From Filosporella fistucella (Eukaryota > Ascomycota > Leotiomycetes > Helotiales), in NCBI GenBank assembly GCA_030077755.1, contig JAQJZZ010000015.1:248001-312000 (forward strand): a DNA stretch of 64,000 nt. The letters are read 5' to 3'. The translations under genes were made by a program, and so were the position numbers. Numbering within the stretch: the stretch's first letter is position 1; every line of letters begins with the position of its first letter. Positions 22,896-33,236 of the stretch are shown here, one piece after another. The notes beneath the pieces are model-generated. The model saw nothing but the letters and a program-made list of their open reading frames with translations. It had not been told where the DNA came from and searched no databases.

Positions 22896-24467
22896 ATGCC
22901 TTCCAAATGGCAAAACCTCAAGGCATCCATCTTCCCCGCGAATGATCCCGTCTACGCAGCAGCACCTACACAGAAGTTGAGAGATCTCGCTGGTCGAGAA
23001 CTTTCTCCACCTGAGTATGACTTCGTTCCAGACGATGAGAAGAGAGCCGTTGTGAAGGTTGTGTGTACATGTGATGCTGCTAAGCTCTCGACGGCGGCAG
23101 ACAGATCATCGGCCAAGAAGAAGAAGAATGCCTTTGACAAGGTTACTCAACTTGCTGGATCGAGTGGGGTCTTCTTTGTTATGCTTGGCATCATTCTCTT
23201 TTGGTTTATTCTTGGCTTGGTATATGGCACCACAGATACTTGGCAGATTGTTATGCAGAATGCCAGTTCGATCCAGGTCTACGTCACCGACATTCTCCTC
23301 ATCCGACAACAACAAAATGCAAGCAGAGCATTGATGACAACAATCGCAGAACTGCAATCTCGAAACATGACATGCGAACGTCTTCTTGGGCAGATACCAG
23401 GTTGTCAATGGATGGAAACACACAAGGATCAGCCGAAAAAGCTTATGATGAACGGCCGACCCATTGATGATGAGGTCGAGGAAAGCTTGTTCATGGTGAA
23501 TGGAAAGCCAACAAGATGGCAGAAGATTTGGGGGGCGTCATGCCATTTTGTCGCTGTCACTCTCGGATCTCTCTGGGCATTCGTGTTCTACTGGATCGGT
23601 ATCGGCATTTGGATCGCAATTGGCCCTTCATACAAGTTTACCGATACTTGGCAACTTTACATCAACACAGCTACAGCTGTCGCTCTTACATTCACCTCAG
23701 TCTTCCTCCAAAACATTCAACAACAGCAAGAAGACAGCCTTGAGAAATGCCTCGACTACGCTCTCAAGATCGATGCCGAGATCGAGTACAAGCTTCGCGA
23801 ATTGACTGAGGATCCAAAGCCCAACCCAATCTTCGAAATTGCTCCTCCTGTCCGCAACAGAACCGAACGCATCATCAGTCGTTTCGCAGACATCATGGGT
23901 TCCGGACTCGGTGTCATCATCTCCCTTGCAGCAGTGGGTGTCTGGTTCGCAGTTGGACCCGTCCTTGAGTTCAGCGACAACTGGTGGCTCATCATCGGCA
24001 CCTTCACTGGTCTCGTCGGGTTCATCGATGGCTTTGTCCTCCGAAATCTGTATCATCGCGATGAGAAATATACGGAGATCCAATTCCGCAAATTGGCGTT
24101 GGCTGATGTCCGCCTTCTGGAGAAACTCAATGTCACGGTCTCAGAGAAGCCAATCGAGAAGCGCTCGCTATCAACTCGTATATCCATTGCTGTTGGTGAT
24201 GCATGTGGTCACATGGTGACTTCTGTCGGCGCTGTGGGTGTTGTTGTCATCCTCCTGATTATCGCATCTATCCTCAAATGGTCCGAAACAGGTCAACTCC
24301 TCTGTAACACCCCCACCATGATCATCGAGGGCTTTCTCCTCCTCGTCCTGATCCAAGCGCATAATATCGCGAACGTGGAGCGTGGTCTTGATTTCAATGG
24401 CTTGTTGAAGAGACGCCTCTTGCTCAACAGCTATGTACATGCGATCGATACCTCGGAACCATTCTAG
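22896..24467 (+). CDS. Low-affinity iron permease, Fet4 family
   Basis: Single exon, 523 residues. After a basic/polar 85-residue N-terminus the protein shows three blocks, each with a long hydrophobic stretch followed by a Thr-Asp-Thr-Trp or similar sequence and a helix that faces the membrane: GTTDTWQIVMQNASSIQVYV, YKFTDTWQLYINTATAVALT and FSDNWWLIIGTFTGLV. Repeated motifs with QNI.QQQ and LRNLYHRD, and conserved Asn/Asp residues in helices, match the Fet4/low-affinity iron transporter domain (PF04120). A final membrane pair (VVVILLIIASILKW; EGFLLLVLIQAHNIANVERG) ends it. Predicted plasma-membrane uptake of Fe2+ and perhaps Cu, Zn or Mn. The neighbouring Mn-CDF makes a two-gene metal transport pair. 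Confidence 0.9.
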   Translation: MPSKWQNLKASIFPANDPVYAAAPTQKLRDLAGRELSPPEYDFVPDDEKRAVVKVVCTCDAAKLSTAADRSSAKKKKNAFDKVTQLAGSSGVFFVMLGIILFWFILGLVYGTTDTWQIVMQNASSIQVYVTDILLIRQQQNASRALMTTIAELQSRNMTCERLLGQIPGCQWMETHKDQPKKLMMNGRPIDDEVEESLFMVNGKPTRWQKIWGASCHFVAVTLGSLWAFVFYWIGIGIWIAIGPSYKFTDTWQLYINTATAVALTFTSVFLQNIQQQQEDSLEKCLDYALKIDAEIEYKLRELTEDPKPNPIFEIAPPVRNRTERIISRFADIMGSGLGVIISLAAVGVWFAVGPVLEFSDNWWLIIGTFTGLVGFIDGFVLRNLYHRDEKYTEIQFRKLALADVRLLEKLNVTVSEKPIEKRSLSTRISIAVGDACGHMVTSVGAVGVVVILLIIASILKWSETGQLLCNTPTMIIEGFLLLVLIQAHNIANVERGLDFNGLLKRRLLLNSYVHAIDTSEPF

Positions 24468-25976
24468 ATAATTCTCTCTTTACACTCACTTCTCAGTGTA
24501 TGGGCCCAGTCCAACCTTCATACTCGTTACCTATTATCAATTTATTCACTTATGCATAATGACAGAGCGGAGAAAATTGCATTTTCAGCGCAGCGAGCAA
24601 TTAAATAAATCTTTCTTTTTACTTATACACACAAAATATCTCTCCTCTCTAGACGAGAAAGGAAGTCATTCATTAATAATGTGTACCCAATTTTATTCCC
24701 TTTCTATTGAAAGATTACACATACAACTTGAGCGCGGTGCTGGCACTCTCCTCTTCTATTCACAGTGCGAAGAACACAAATCTAGATATAAACAGACTTC
24801 CGATCGGGCAGAGCCCATGGGAAGACGCGGAGCGGAAAGAACTTTGTGGTCGTGGCGATTACCGCTCTCTTGTTCTCGAATATATCGTGCGATAATAAAC
24901 AAGTTTTCTGTTCATAATTTTCTTTCGTGGATTCTTTATGGAGGTGTTTTCTTGTATATAATTAGCATGAGCATATGAGAATCGAAAATGTATATACGCA
25001 TTGATGAATTGAACCGTGTGAGTGCGCTTGGTCTCGATGATAGCGCAGATCGTGATTGTTGGGTGTATGATGGGAATGAAACCACACTATACCGCTTTAA
25101 GGGTTGGTGCAATTCATGGAAACCAACTTGCGATAGAAAGAGGGTATTCGATTCTTGGAAGTCTTGTGAGAGTGATTTGATGTATTGCATCACATGGTAA
25201 ACACTTTTAAACAGCGGATGCGTGATAACATATTTTGAGACAAGAGTCATTCGAAATCCTTATTCAACCTTTCACGTTGCATACAGTCTCCACCCACATC
25301 TGTAAGGTGTCTACATGTCCATAGCTCTCGCACTCCATCTGGTTCAAATTCCGCACCAGTTGCTATCAAGAAAGTGTAAATAAAAGAATGACTGTAGTCT
25401 TCTGTGAAAGGAGCACTTCTCTCCTTAAAGAGGCTTCCCTCTTCGATCAATTTTTGGCCCTCCTCTCAAGTGCGCCTCATCTTTAGGCAAGTTAGACGTA
25501 GTAGCAGTGGTGTGGGTGGGGTTCCAAAGATGGCAACTTGGAAGCGATGAACTAGCTCAGGGGTATCTCGCTTATGAGACCACCACGACTAACTTCACTT
25601 TAGAGACTTAGAGTAGGCAGAATCGATATATGTCATGTTTTGGATGTAGAAATATTTAGATATATGTCTCTAAAGATATTTGGAGTCTCTAGTTGCATAT
25701 TATGAGGTGTTTTAGTCATACAGGAAGAGCAAACGCTTCGTTGATGCTGGGAATCTGGTGTGGAAATCTCTTTTCAAATGGATTTTGGGTAAACGCGTGT
25801 ATCATTATTGTCTAAGCTACGCTTTACTGTCAATATGCACCCAAAATCTTTTGTGAATCTGAGCATGTTCATTTGTTATAGGCCATAATGAAAGTAGCAG
25901 GGCAGGACACATAGAACCGCGAGACAAAAATATACCAAAGTCTACTAACAAGCTCATACTCAAACAATCCAAACCT
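24468..25976. other. Convergent intergenic region (1.5 kb)
   Basis: Both neighbours end here. It is AT-rich with no supported gene. A 160-codon open frame from 24496 lacks an ATG at its start and any domain, so it is treated as 3' UTR sequence. Confidence 0.5.
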
Positions 25977-28082
25977 TCATAGCAATTCAAATTCCTGTAT
26001 CTCAACTCCCCTCTTCCTCAACTCGTCGAGATCCATCCTGGGATCCCGCGTCTCTGGGCGCCTTTCTCCAGTATCATCATTTACGAACCGAGAAAAATAC
26101 TCCATAGACTCATGCTCTTCTCTCCTCCAGCCTTCTGGTAAAGACACCCCGGTTAATCTAGGATCTTCCGTACAAATCAATCCAGTCTCAGGATCAAGAA
26201 ATGCATTATAATATGCTTGCAGGGGCTCTACAAAACGATGCACAAGAGACTCAGCCATAGGGCCTAACAAGGCTTCACCATGCATTGCATCACTAATGCA
26301 AGCTTCTCCAATAACCAGATATCTATTTCCCTCTATAGATCTCATTATCATTAGAGAATCACAGCCCAGCAGAACAATGGCGATGTCTCCAATTTCCATC
26401 CCCGCCGGTCCAATCCCAATGTGACCATCCCTGGTTTTGAAGAGAGCGCGGCCCCTACAGTGATATATCAAACAATCCAAAAATAGGGCATGTGCAGGAT
26501 ATATCAAACTATCCCAAAATAGGGCATGTGCCACATTTCTCGGCTCACACAGTAGCGATCGCAAAAACTTGTCACTTTGCTGGAGGTCCGGAAAGCCCGG
26601 ATCGCTAGGCACAAGTGTGGATGAAAATTGATTCGAGCAGAGTATTCGACATAGTTTGGTGACATTTACTGGGTTTTCCTTCATCCACGCCCGCAAATTT
26701 ATTGCTCTAGCGACGCGTTGTAGTTCAAGCACTATATCTACGCGCGTTCTTGTTTTCCCAATGCTAAAAGGCTCCAAAGCTTTGACCCCACTAAGAACGC
26801 GGCCATGGACCCGCAAAGACCCACTCTCAGTGAGTTCCGCGCATGTGGTTGAGTACCCCGCTGCACACTGGAAATGGAAGGGTTCCGTCGCCCTCGGAAC
26901 TGACCAATCAGGCACCCATGCACCGTGAGTCACCCCCTCCCGAACTTCAACCTCGCGCAAAACTTCCAAAGATCTTTGGGTCTGGATGTGTTGGAGAGCA
27001 ACGTCTCGATAGATCTCGGACTTGTCTTTGGAGTAATCTGGGGTGATTTGGAGGGCACGTTCCCATTCTGGCAACATAGACAGCAAGGCAAATATCCTGT
27101 CTCTTGGATCGGAGCACAGGCTGTGTTTGGTACGGTCCACAAGCTGGAACAGAGAGGCGTCCACATGCCTCAAGCTTAGAAAGTATAGAGTTTCTTGATG
27201 GGTTACAGAGACATTAGCGTCAATAACTGGCTTGGTCTTGACATAGCTACAAAACAGCATCTTGCGCATGTCTTTCCAGAGTAAGAGGTCCGTTCCACAC
27301 ATCATAATAGCAGTCTTGGCAAGGCAAACTTCCTGCCAAATCCAGAGTCGGTGGAACCAATCGCGATTCATCAAGTGGCAGATTGCAAGCAATTGATCCT
27401 CATCAAAGGGCAGTTTGGTGTTCCTATCGGCCCAATGATCTTCATCCGTGATTGCATGTAACTGTTGAAGTCCCCAATCAACCTCAACCTTGGTGGCAAG
27501 CAATCTGACGCAATCCACAGCAACGGAGCTGTCATCGGTATCCGGCCCCAGCCAAATAACTACCCTCGACGCTTTCGAGTAGATGTCTGCCATTCTTCGG
27601 ACTTGGCTGCTTCTTTCCTTCAAATCTTTTTGATTAACACAGATAGCATCGATCCAAAGAAAGCGAGACTCGTGTTCGTGTCGTAGGTAAGGGAGGGCTG
27701 CGGCGAGATTCTGCGTGGCAGTCACAGCCTGGTTGCCCGATTTCCCGACCAAAATATTGACCGAATTCTCTTGTGAGCCCCACACGTAGGAAAGAGCTTC
27801 AAAGTCTACAGGGTACTCTTCTGCCTCTGTGAAGGGTCTGACATGGAGAAGGACTCTGATTTCAGATCGTGCTTGTCCTGGTAGAAGTTCAATGACCCTG
27901 ATTTCTTGAGCCTCTTCGTTGAGAGGAGTGTATTGGTACAATGTTGAGAACAGTGAGTGTTCCAGACGGCCTGAAGAAGCCGAAGTTGTCGACGTGTCAG
28001 CCGAGGCTGGCTTTTGGCCACGAATTGGCAATTCGATACCGCCATGTTGGTCTTTCTGCCCTTCGCAAGCAAGGGAACTCAT
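25977..28082 (-). CDS. HET-domain protein (heterokaryon incompatibility family)
   Basis: Single exon, 701 residues from the ATG at 28082. The HET domain carries its three blocks: ALSYVWG (residues 96-102), FLWIDAICVNQKDLKER (near 140-155) and the VVIWLGPDTDDS stretch that follows. The rest has the usual fungal HET C-terminal region, including RDRIFALLSMLPEWE, ITPDYSKDKSEIYRDVALQ and a late GDIAIVLLGCDSLMIMR segment. HET proteins can trigger cell death upon fusion of incompatible strains, and most paralogues have no known partner. A perfect-length 36-bp tandem duplication (26462..26533) has doubled a 12-residue segment (ALFWDSLIYPAH / ALFLDCLIYH..). No NACHT or repeat domain is attached. Confidence 0.92.
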   Translation of the reverse strand: MSSLACEGQKDQHGGIELPIRGQKPASADTSTTSASSGRLEHSLFSTLYQYTPLNEEAQEIRVIELLPGQARSEIRVLLHVRPFTEAEEYPVDFEALSYVWGSQENSVNILVGKSGNQAVTATQNLAAALPYLRHEHESRFLWIDAICVNQKDLKERSSQVRRMADIYSKASRVVIWLGPDTDDSSVAVDCVRLLATKVEVDWGLQQLHAITDEDHWADRNTKLPFDEDQLLAICHLMNRDWFHRLWIWQEVCLAKTAIMMCGTDLLLWKDMRKMLFCSYVKTKPVIDANVSVTHQETLYFLSLRHVDASLFQLVDRTKHSLCSDPRDRIFALLSMLPEWERALQITPDYSKDKSEIYRDVALQHIQTQRSLEVLREVEVREGVTHGAWVPDWSVPRATEPFHFQCAAGYSTTCAELTESGSLRVHGRVLSGVKALEPFSIGKTRTRVDIVLELQRVARAINLRAWMKENPVNVTKLCRILCSNQFSSTLVPSDPGFPDLQQSDKFLRSLLCEPRNVAHALFWDSLIYPAHALFLDCLIYHCRGRALFKTRDGHIGIGPAGMEIGDIAIVLLGCDSLMIMRSIEGNRYLVIGEACISDAMHGEALLGPMAESLVHRFVEPLQAYYNAFLDPETGLICTEDPRLTGVSLPEGWRREEHESMEYFSRFVNDDTGERRPETRDPRMDLDELRKRGVEIQEFELL
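26462..26533 (-). repeat. In-frame 36-bp tandem duplication inside the HET gene
   Basis: Copy 1 is 26462..26497 and copy 2 26498..26533, starting GATATATCAAAC in both. They differ at a few positions (AATCC against TATCC). The length is 12 codons, so the frame is preserved and the protein has a duplicated segment near residues 517-541. Confidence 0.9.
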
Positions 28083-29079
28083 CGTATACAATGCGCGTAT
28101 GAATTGACGTATGAGCAACTAAATCGTCAAATTTCGAGCACGGGCAAAGGATAAGGACGATAAGAGATAGTACACCAGCGGAAAGCGAGAAGACTTCAAG
28201 TGGGGAAGAACGTAAGTGGGTTTCCTATACGCTTGAAGTCAGATCAGGCGATATTCTTGACCCCTGATGGCAGTGCAATGCAGCAATGCAAGTAAGCAAA
28301 AACGGGAAGGTAAGGGGTAGTCGTGGACAGCTGTCGTTGGATTGCGGCTGAACACGCATGCCTCTCATTCGCCTGCTAAACGCGGGGGCTGAATCGAGCA
28401 GCACAACACCTCGGTGATCGAGAGATAAGTAAAAGCTGTTGCAAACGTTGGGAGTGAATCGAAACAGAAAATAAAAATGCTGTTATGACGGGCTTCTGGT
28501 GAAGGAGCGACCGCTAGGGAAATTTTATATTCTTTCATCACCATCACTTGTCGCTTTTCCCCAATTTCCATTTGTGCACGAATGATTGTGTAGCAAAAAA
28601 ACACAAAGCAAGACGAGAAAAAACTCCTGTCCGAGGGCTCAAAGCGAGCCACTCGCACCTTCTCCATAGCCACTCCACTCGACAGCCTGATCACCTGATG
28701 GTGGAATGAGGCTCAACTGAAAAAAATGCAAAATCGCCCGATAACAAATACAGACTCGGGGGTACAGGCTTGGAATACTTTGCAAGCTCTGTGTCGAGAA
28801 GACAAGAGCCATGTCGGCGTTGCGGCTCATATATAGAAAGCAAGAATAGGTAGGTGTATATGAGGAAGAAAGCAGGTGCGATTAATGACAGACCCTGAAC
28901 GGAGCACAACGGCGAGGAGGATTCCTCTGTTTACATGCATCCAATATCACTTGATATCAGACTCAATAGATTTCATCCAAGCTTGCCACATAAGCAAAAC
29001 CTTACTTGTCGATATAGGGGAGTCGAAGTCTAATATCACGTGATAGATACCAACGTTGCACCGCAAACTCTACACCATC
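28083..29079. other. Intergenic region, about 1 kb
   Basis: Upstream of the HET gene and downstream of the Vps62 gene. Contains a perfect TCACGTGA at 29036-29043. No gene is supported. Confidence 0.5.
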
Positions 29080-30525
29080 CTACAGCTTTGTCCTCACATC
29101 ACAGACCCTCCCATCAACAGTAGTTAAACACACATCCACCCTATCCAAATGCTTATCCAACGGTCCTCTCGGCCCCCCAGTCCATTTATGAAAACCATGA
29201 AAGCTTTCTTGCCCCTCCACCCCGTCAGCATACTCCTCGTCTCCCCACTGGCCCTGGAAATAAAGATAATTCTCTGGTGTCCCATCTACAGCAGGCGTAA
29301 ATTTGTTGGATGTCGGGGAATAGGTGTAGAAATAGGCTGAGAGGGTGGGGTCCCAGAGCCGGCCTTGGGAAGTGCGGTCGTATGCTATGTTGGCGGGTAT
29401 GAGGTCGCCTTGATTGGTTAGTTGTGGCTCAAGACAGGGAGAGAGGAGTGAACATACTCTGTTCATGGAGGTCGTGAGATCCTGACTTGGCGTAGTTTGC
29501 GTGTGAGCCACGAGCGCTGAAAACGACGGGTCTCTTTCCGACCTTCCGGACTGCGGAATAGCTGTATGCTGCTCCATATTCATGCTGGGAGTACCAGACT
29601 GCTTGGGGCATGCCGCCTACAAAGCGAATCATGTTGTGCTCCCTTCAAGTTCATCAGTATACATCCTCGAAGAAAATGGATCGACACAGGTACTTACCAA
29701 TCGCCAAGATGATTTCCCACTTCATGCAAAAGAGCAGTTGGACCTTTGTTGAAAGTGTAGAAATACATATAAAACGCATCCTGAATCTCCTTCCCCTTAT
29801 CCACGACAATAATCACACAACTGATTGCATTTTTCGTCTGCAACGTTTTCTTGTCAGGCCGCTGACCGTGTAAGAACTTTGGTAACTTCACTAGAGGCTC
29901 TGTGGATGTAAGATATACATTCTTGCCTCCTAGATCATTGAGCTTGTCGAGATTATTCAGGTCGAGGGAAGTGGGACCTGAAGTGAGAGTTGTAAAATTG
30001 ACAGCCGGATGGGTATTGGAAACATGAGTTGCAAGATCGCTGGGATAATATCTATCGGCTTTGTCTAGGAAGACCATAGGGGCTGCGCAGAAATCAGCAT
30101 ATATTCTGCAGAGAAGGGAGCTAGCATACCGAATTCAAGAACATAATCGGGTATCGAGGAAGTAGACAGATTCTTTGCAAGCTCTTCCACAAGAGCAGTA
30201 GACTCTGGAGAAATCTTGACTGCTATGAACTTATTGTTCAAATACGACAGCAACGCTAATAACAGAATAAAGACGACCAAAATCAGAGTCACGAGCTATA
30301 GCGACACGTGACTCATCAGCAAGAATCCCGAAATGGAAAGGGGTTGATGTGACCTACCTTTAGCCTCGACAAATTCTCAAGAAACATTCGTATCCTAGGT
30401 GGAATCCATCGGGTAAGAACGCTGTCTAATTTTGAAGTCTGCACCGTCGTGTTTCGACCTGGTATGAACGCGTCCTCTTCGCGCTCACCCATCTCGAGCT
30501 CCTCGTGTTCCTGCTCCCGCGCCAT
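29080..30525 (-). CDS. Vps62-family protein with one transmembrane segment
   Basis: Five exons: 30358..30525, 30130..30295, 29698..30082, 29458..29642 and 29080..29408. Introns are 47-62 nt, all phases fit, total 410 residues. A polar N-terminus is followed by a hydrophobic segment (LVTLILVVFILLLALLSYL, residues 57-75). The rest matches the vacuolar protein sorting-associated protein 62 (PF06101) family: FAPMVFLDKADRYYPSD, FYTFNKGP, GNHLGDWEHNMIRF, EHGAAYSYSAV-type EYGAAYSYSAVRKVGKRPV, FSARGSHANYA, and RTSQGRLWDPTLSAYFY. The D-x-E-H and G-S-H motifs hint at a metal site. The biochemical role is unknown; yeast VPS62 was found in a vacuolar sorting screen. A type II membrane orientation is inferred. 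Confidence 0.88.
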
Positions 30526-31354
30526 GTCAAAAGTAGTCTGAGTCTATAATAATATATACAAGAATAGAAAGCCGAGAGGCAAAGTTGGCTTTGGTGCTAT
30601 TTTGATGCCGCTGGCGCCGAGGTGCAAACAACTGGGAGGAACGTTGAGAGGCTACCTTGCATCGCCAAATCGGGTATGTCGGAGTTTCGGATTACCAAGC
30701 CTTTTTGGCGCTTTAAGGTTTTGAGTGTGAATATTAGGGGGAATGGAAGAATGCAAGGTAATGAAAGAGGGTTTGGAGATGTGCTATTCATTTAAAAGAT
30801 GAGATGATGAAAAGGACGCTCGAGACGGGGGCGCTGGGCAAAGTTTCATGTTCTTGGAATGTCTCGGCTGGGGACATAACTTTCTGACTCAGCTGTGAAT
30901 CGCTTCAACATGCACAAAACAGGCAATGAATGTAAGGCGTACGTGAGATAATATTGATGCGTGTTTCTAATGACCATACTGATAGATTAATAGGGGCTTG
31001 TAGCCAGGCTCTACAATATACATTCCACCTGTACAGCAGTTATTTCCAAGACTGAATTGTTAGTCACGTGATCGAGAACACAATTTGACTTTCATCTTGG
31101 ATATCAATCCCCTTTGGAAGACATTTCTATCCTTCTCGTAATCCAAACAGGCAGTTAGTCAGTATAGAGGGATTCGTGTATAGATCTGAAGCATTTATGT
31201 AAAGATTTGTCTTCTCTCTATGTACAATCGGGAGGAAGAAACATCCGAGCAGGAACAAAAGTCCTTGCTATAGGCCTGTGCTGTTCAAGGCGTATGTGAT
31301 CAATTGCGCAAGGAGCAAAGCTTTCTCAAGTATCACTGTGTTACAGATTTAGTC
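30526..31354. other. Intergenic region with TCACGTGA
   Basis: Promoter side of the Vps62 gene and 3' side of the next gene. Contains a TCACGTGA palindrome at 31064-31071. A 64-codon open frame at 30597-30791 has no support. Confidence 0.5.
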
Positions 31355-32017
31355 TCAATATGCCACTGTCATCTATTAGTCTCGAAGTGTTCAGAAATCA
31401 TAGGACAGATGACTTACCATGTTGAACGGCGCATTCCATCCCATCAGAATCGGAAAAGCTTCCTTGAACTCCTCAGTCTTGACAGACAAGTCAAAGTTTG
31501 TCATATTTCCCCATCCTCTCAAGACGAAAAAGCTCTTGGCTTTCTCCCCTTTAATGTCCTCATGCTCCTGCTCTTCTGTCACCCAACCAAAAGGCGAACT
31601 CAAAGTGCCCTTCAATCCTCCCTTCACCATTCCTTGCTTGAAAATCTCTTCGAACTTCAGAAACTCTGCTTCGATCTTTTTTTGAAAATCGGGCGTGGCT
31701 TGCGATGCGGGAAAATGTGTTTGAACGTACTCGACCACGTTGTATTCCGATAGTCCATTTGGTCCGAAGGGAGATCGACTGAGAGACACATGGTACTTGC
31801 TCGATTCTTTTAAATTCGAAGATGACAATAAATCAAGTTTCAATGAATCAGTGTTGCTATTTATGATGCTGCCCACTTCTGAGACAAGTTGAAATATTTC
31901 TTTCTCCTGAATATGTGTACCGAAGATGAATCTCGAATGGTCTTTGCTCAAATTATCGAATGAAGCAACCTCAAGTGCTCCGTTCGCTGAAAATTGAGTG
32001 ACTTCAAGGATAGACAT
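31355..32017 (-). CDS. Small hypothetical protein, possibly a dimeric alpha-beta barrel (ABM-like)
   Basis: Exon 1 is 31418..32017 and is followed by a clean donor GTAAGT. A tiny exon 31355..31372 (MTVAY then TGA) follows the acceptor CTAATAG, giving 205 residues. Two half-repeats are visible: ILEVTQFSANG...RFIFGTHIQEKE and a C-terminal SFFVLRGWGNM...FKEAFPILMGW. This is reminiscent of antibiotic-biosynthesis-monooxygenase/EthD type folds in fungi, but I cannot assign a family firmly. There is no signal peptide. If the intron is ignored the frame runs to a nearby stop, with a similar length. A TCACGTGA site lies 259 bp upstream. Confidence 0.6.
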
Positions 32018-33236
32018 AATAAAGCAGGCTGTTTTTGATGTTCAGTTTTAGAAAGCAATGCTTGCGTGGATGAGATGTTTCCTGTGTAGGTGTTGACATG
32101 CCGATATATATACATGTTGAGGCAGTGGTACCTCATTCTCTAACAATATAGATTAACTCTATTATTATTAGAATTCCAGCAGATTTATCATCATTTTTTG
32201 AAGTGTTTTGAACACCTCCCGAGTCTAAGAGCCTCATCTGCATACTCTTGTCAGCACACCAGTCAGTAATATTAATCACGTGATCGGAAGTTTGATAAAA
32301 TCCGACAATTGTCACCAACTCTCCCCCACTCCTGCTCTCGTCTTCTTTACCAGTTTCTTCTTAAATTCGAATTATAGAACCCTGAAGATTTCCCACCACG
32401 TAATTACCATCTACCCTCAAAAAGGGCGGATATAATAGGTGATCGTTTGTTCGGACTCGTTACTCGCAACAATTTGTTTTCTGTTCGAAGGAGTGGGCCA
32501 TCTGCTGCGAACAAACATTCCGCTCCTGACATTTCTCAATTTCGGCTCATACTTTTCATCACAGTTCAAAACCCAAATTTAGAAGGACACTGCTAATCGA
32601 CCATAAATATGGAAGAGTTGTTATAATGTGTACGGGTCGTATGTCAAAACTCTAAAAATTACACTCTGAAATCCTGTTCTTGTCCAGGGACGTCAGCTTT
32701 TGACTCTGAATTGACCCGCTTCCTTCTAATTCGAAGGTTCCGGACATCACACTATCCTAGTCCTACAAACTTTCCCTTGCTGTCTTTAAAGGCAAACTGT
32801 CTCTTCTCCGGTGTGCTCATCAATTCGTCAATCGCCATTTATGCTGCATTGCAATTGTCAGACTCGAAGCATATCTCGACCTTCTCTTATCATGCGTGGT
32901 CGGGTACGATGAGAACCCAGGCACCTTCCAGGTTCAGAGTGTTACGCAAGAGGGGGGTTGGCTATCTTTAGCACAGAGTAAATAAGTATAACCTGCTTGT
33001 ACTTATCCGAATTCTTCAATTAGACGTCCGAAGTTATTGCCAGAGCGAGACAGGCTCAGTGGCATTTGCCTTGACATTTGAAGATGGTGGCAAGGGTCAG
33101 AAGTATATTTCTATTACATCTGGCTACTATATAAGAGGGATAGGTTACTATCAGCACAAAAAGAAGGTGCAACCATTACGCAAAGTCCATCGTCATGTCA
33201 ATAAGACACGGTTGGTGCGAAATTATTACAAAAAGC
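32018..33236. other. Intergenic region, 1.2 kb
   Basis: Holds the promoter of the small gene to the left, including TCACGTGA at 32276-32283, and the 3' side of the permease. Several short open frames on the plus strand lack domains. Confidence 0.5.

Noticed and set aside
24496..24978. 160-codon open frame
   Set aside because: Starts with a non-ATG codon, no domain, and lies in the 3' flank of the iron permease.
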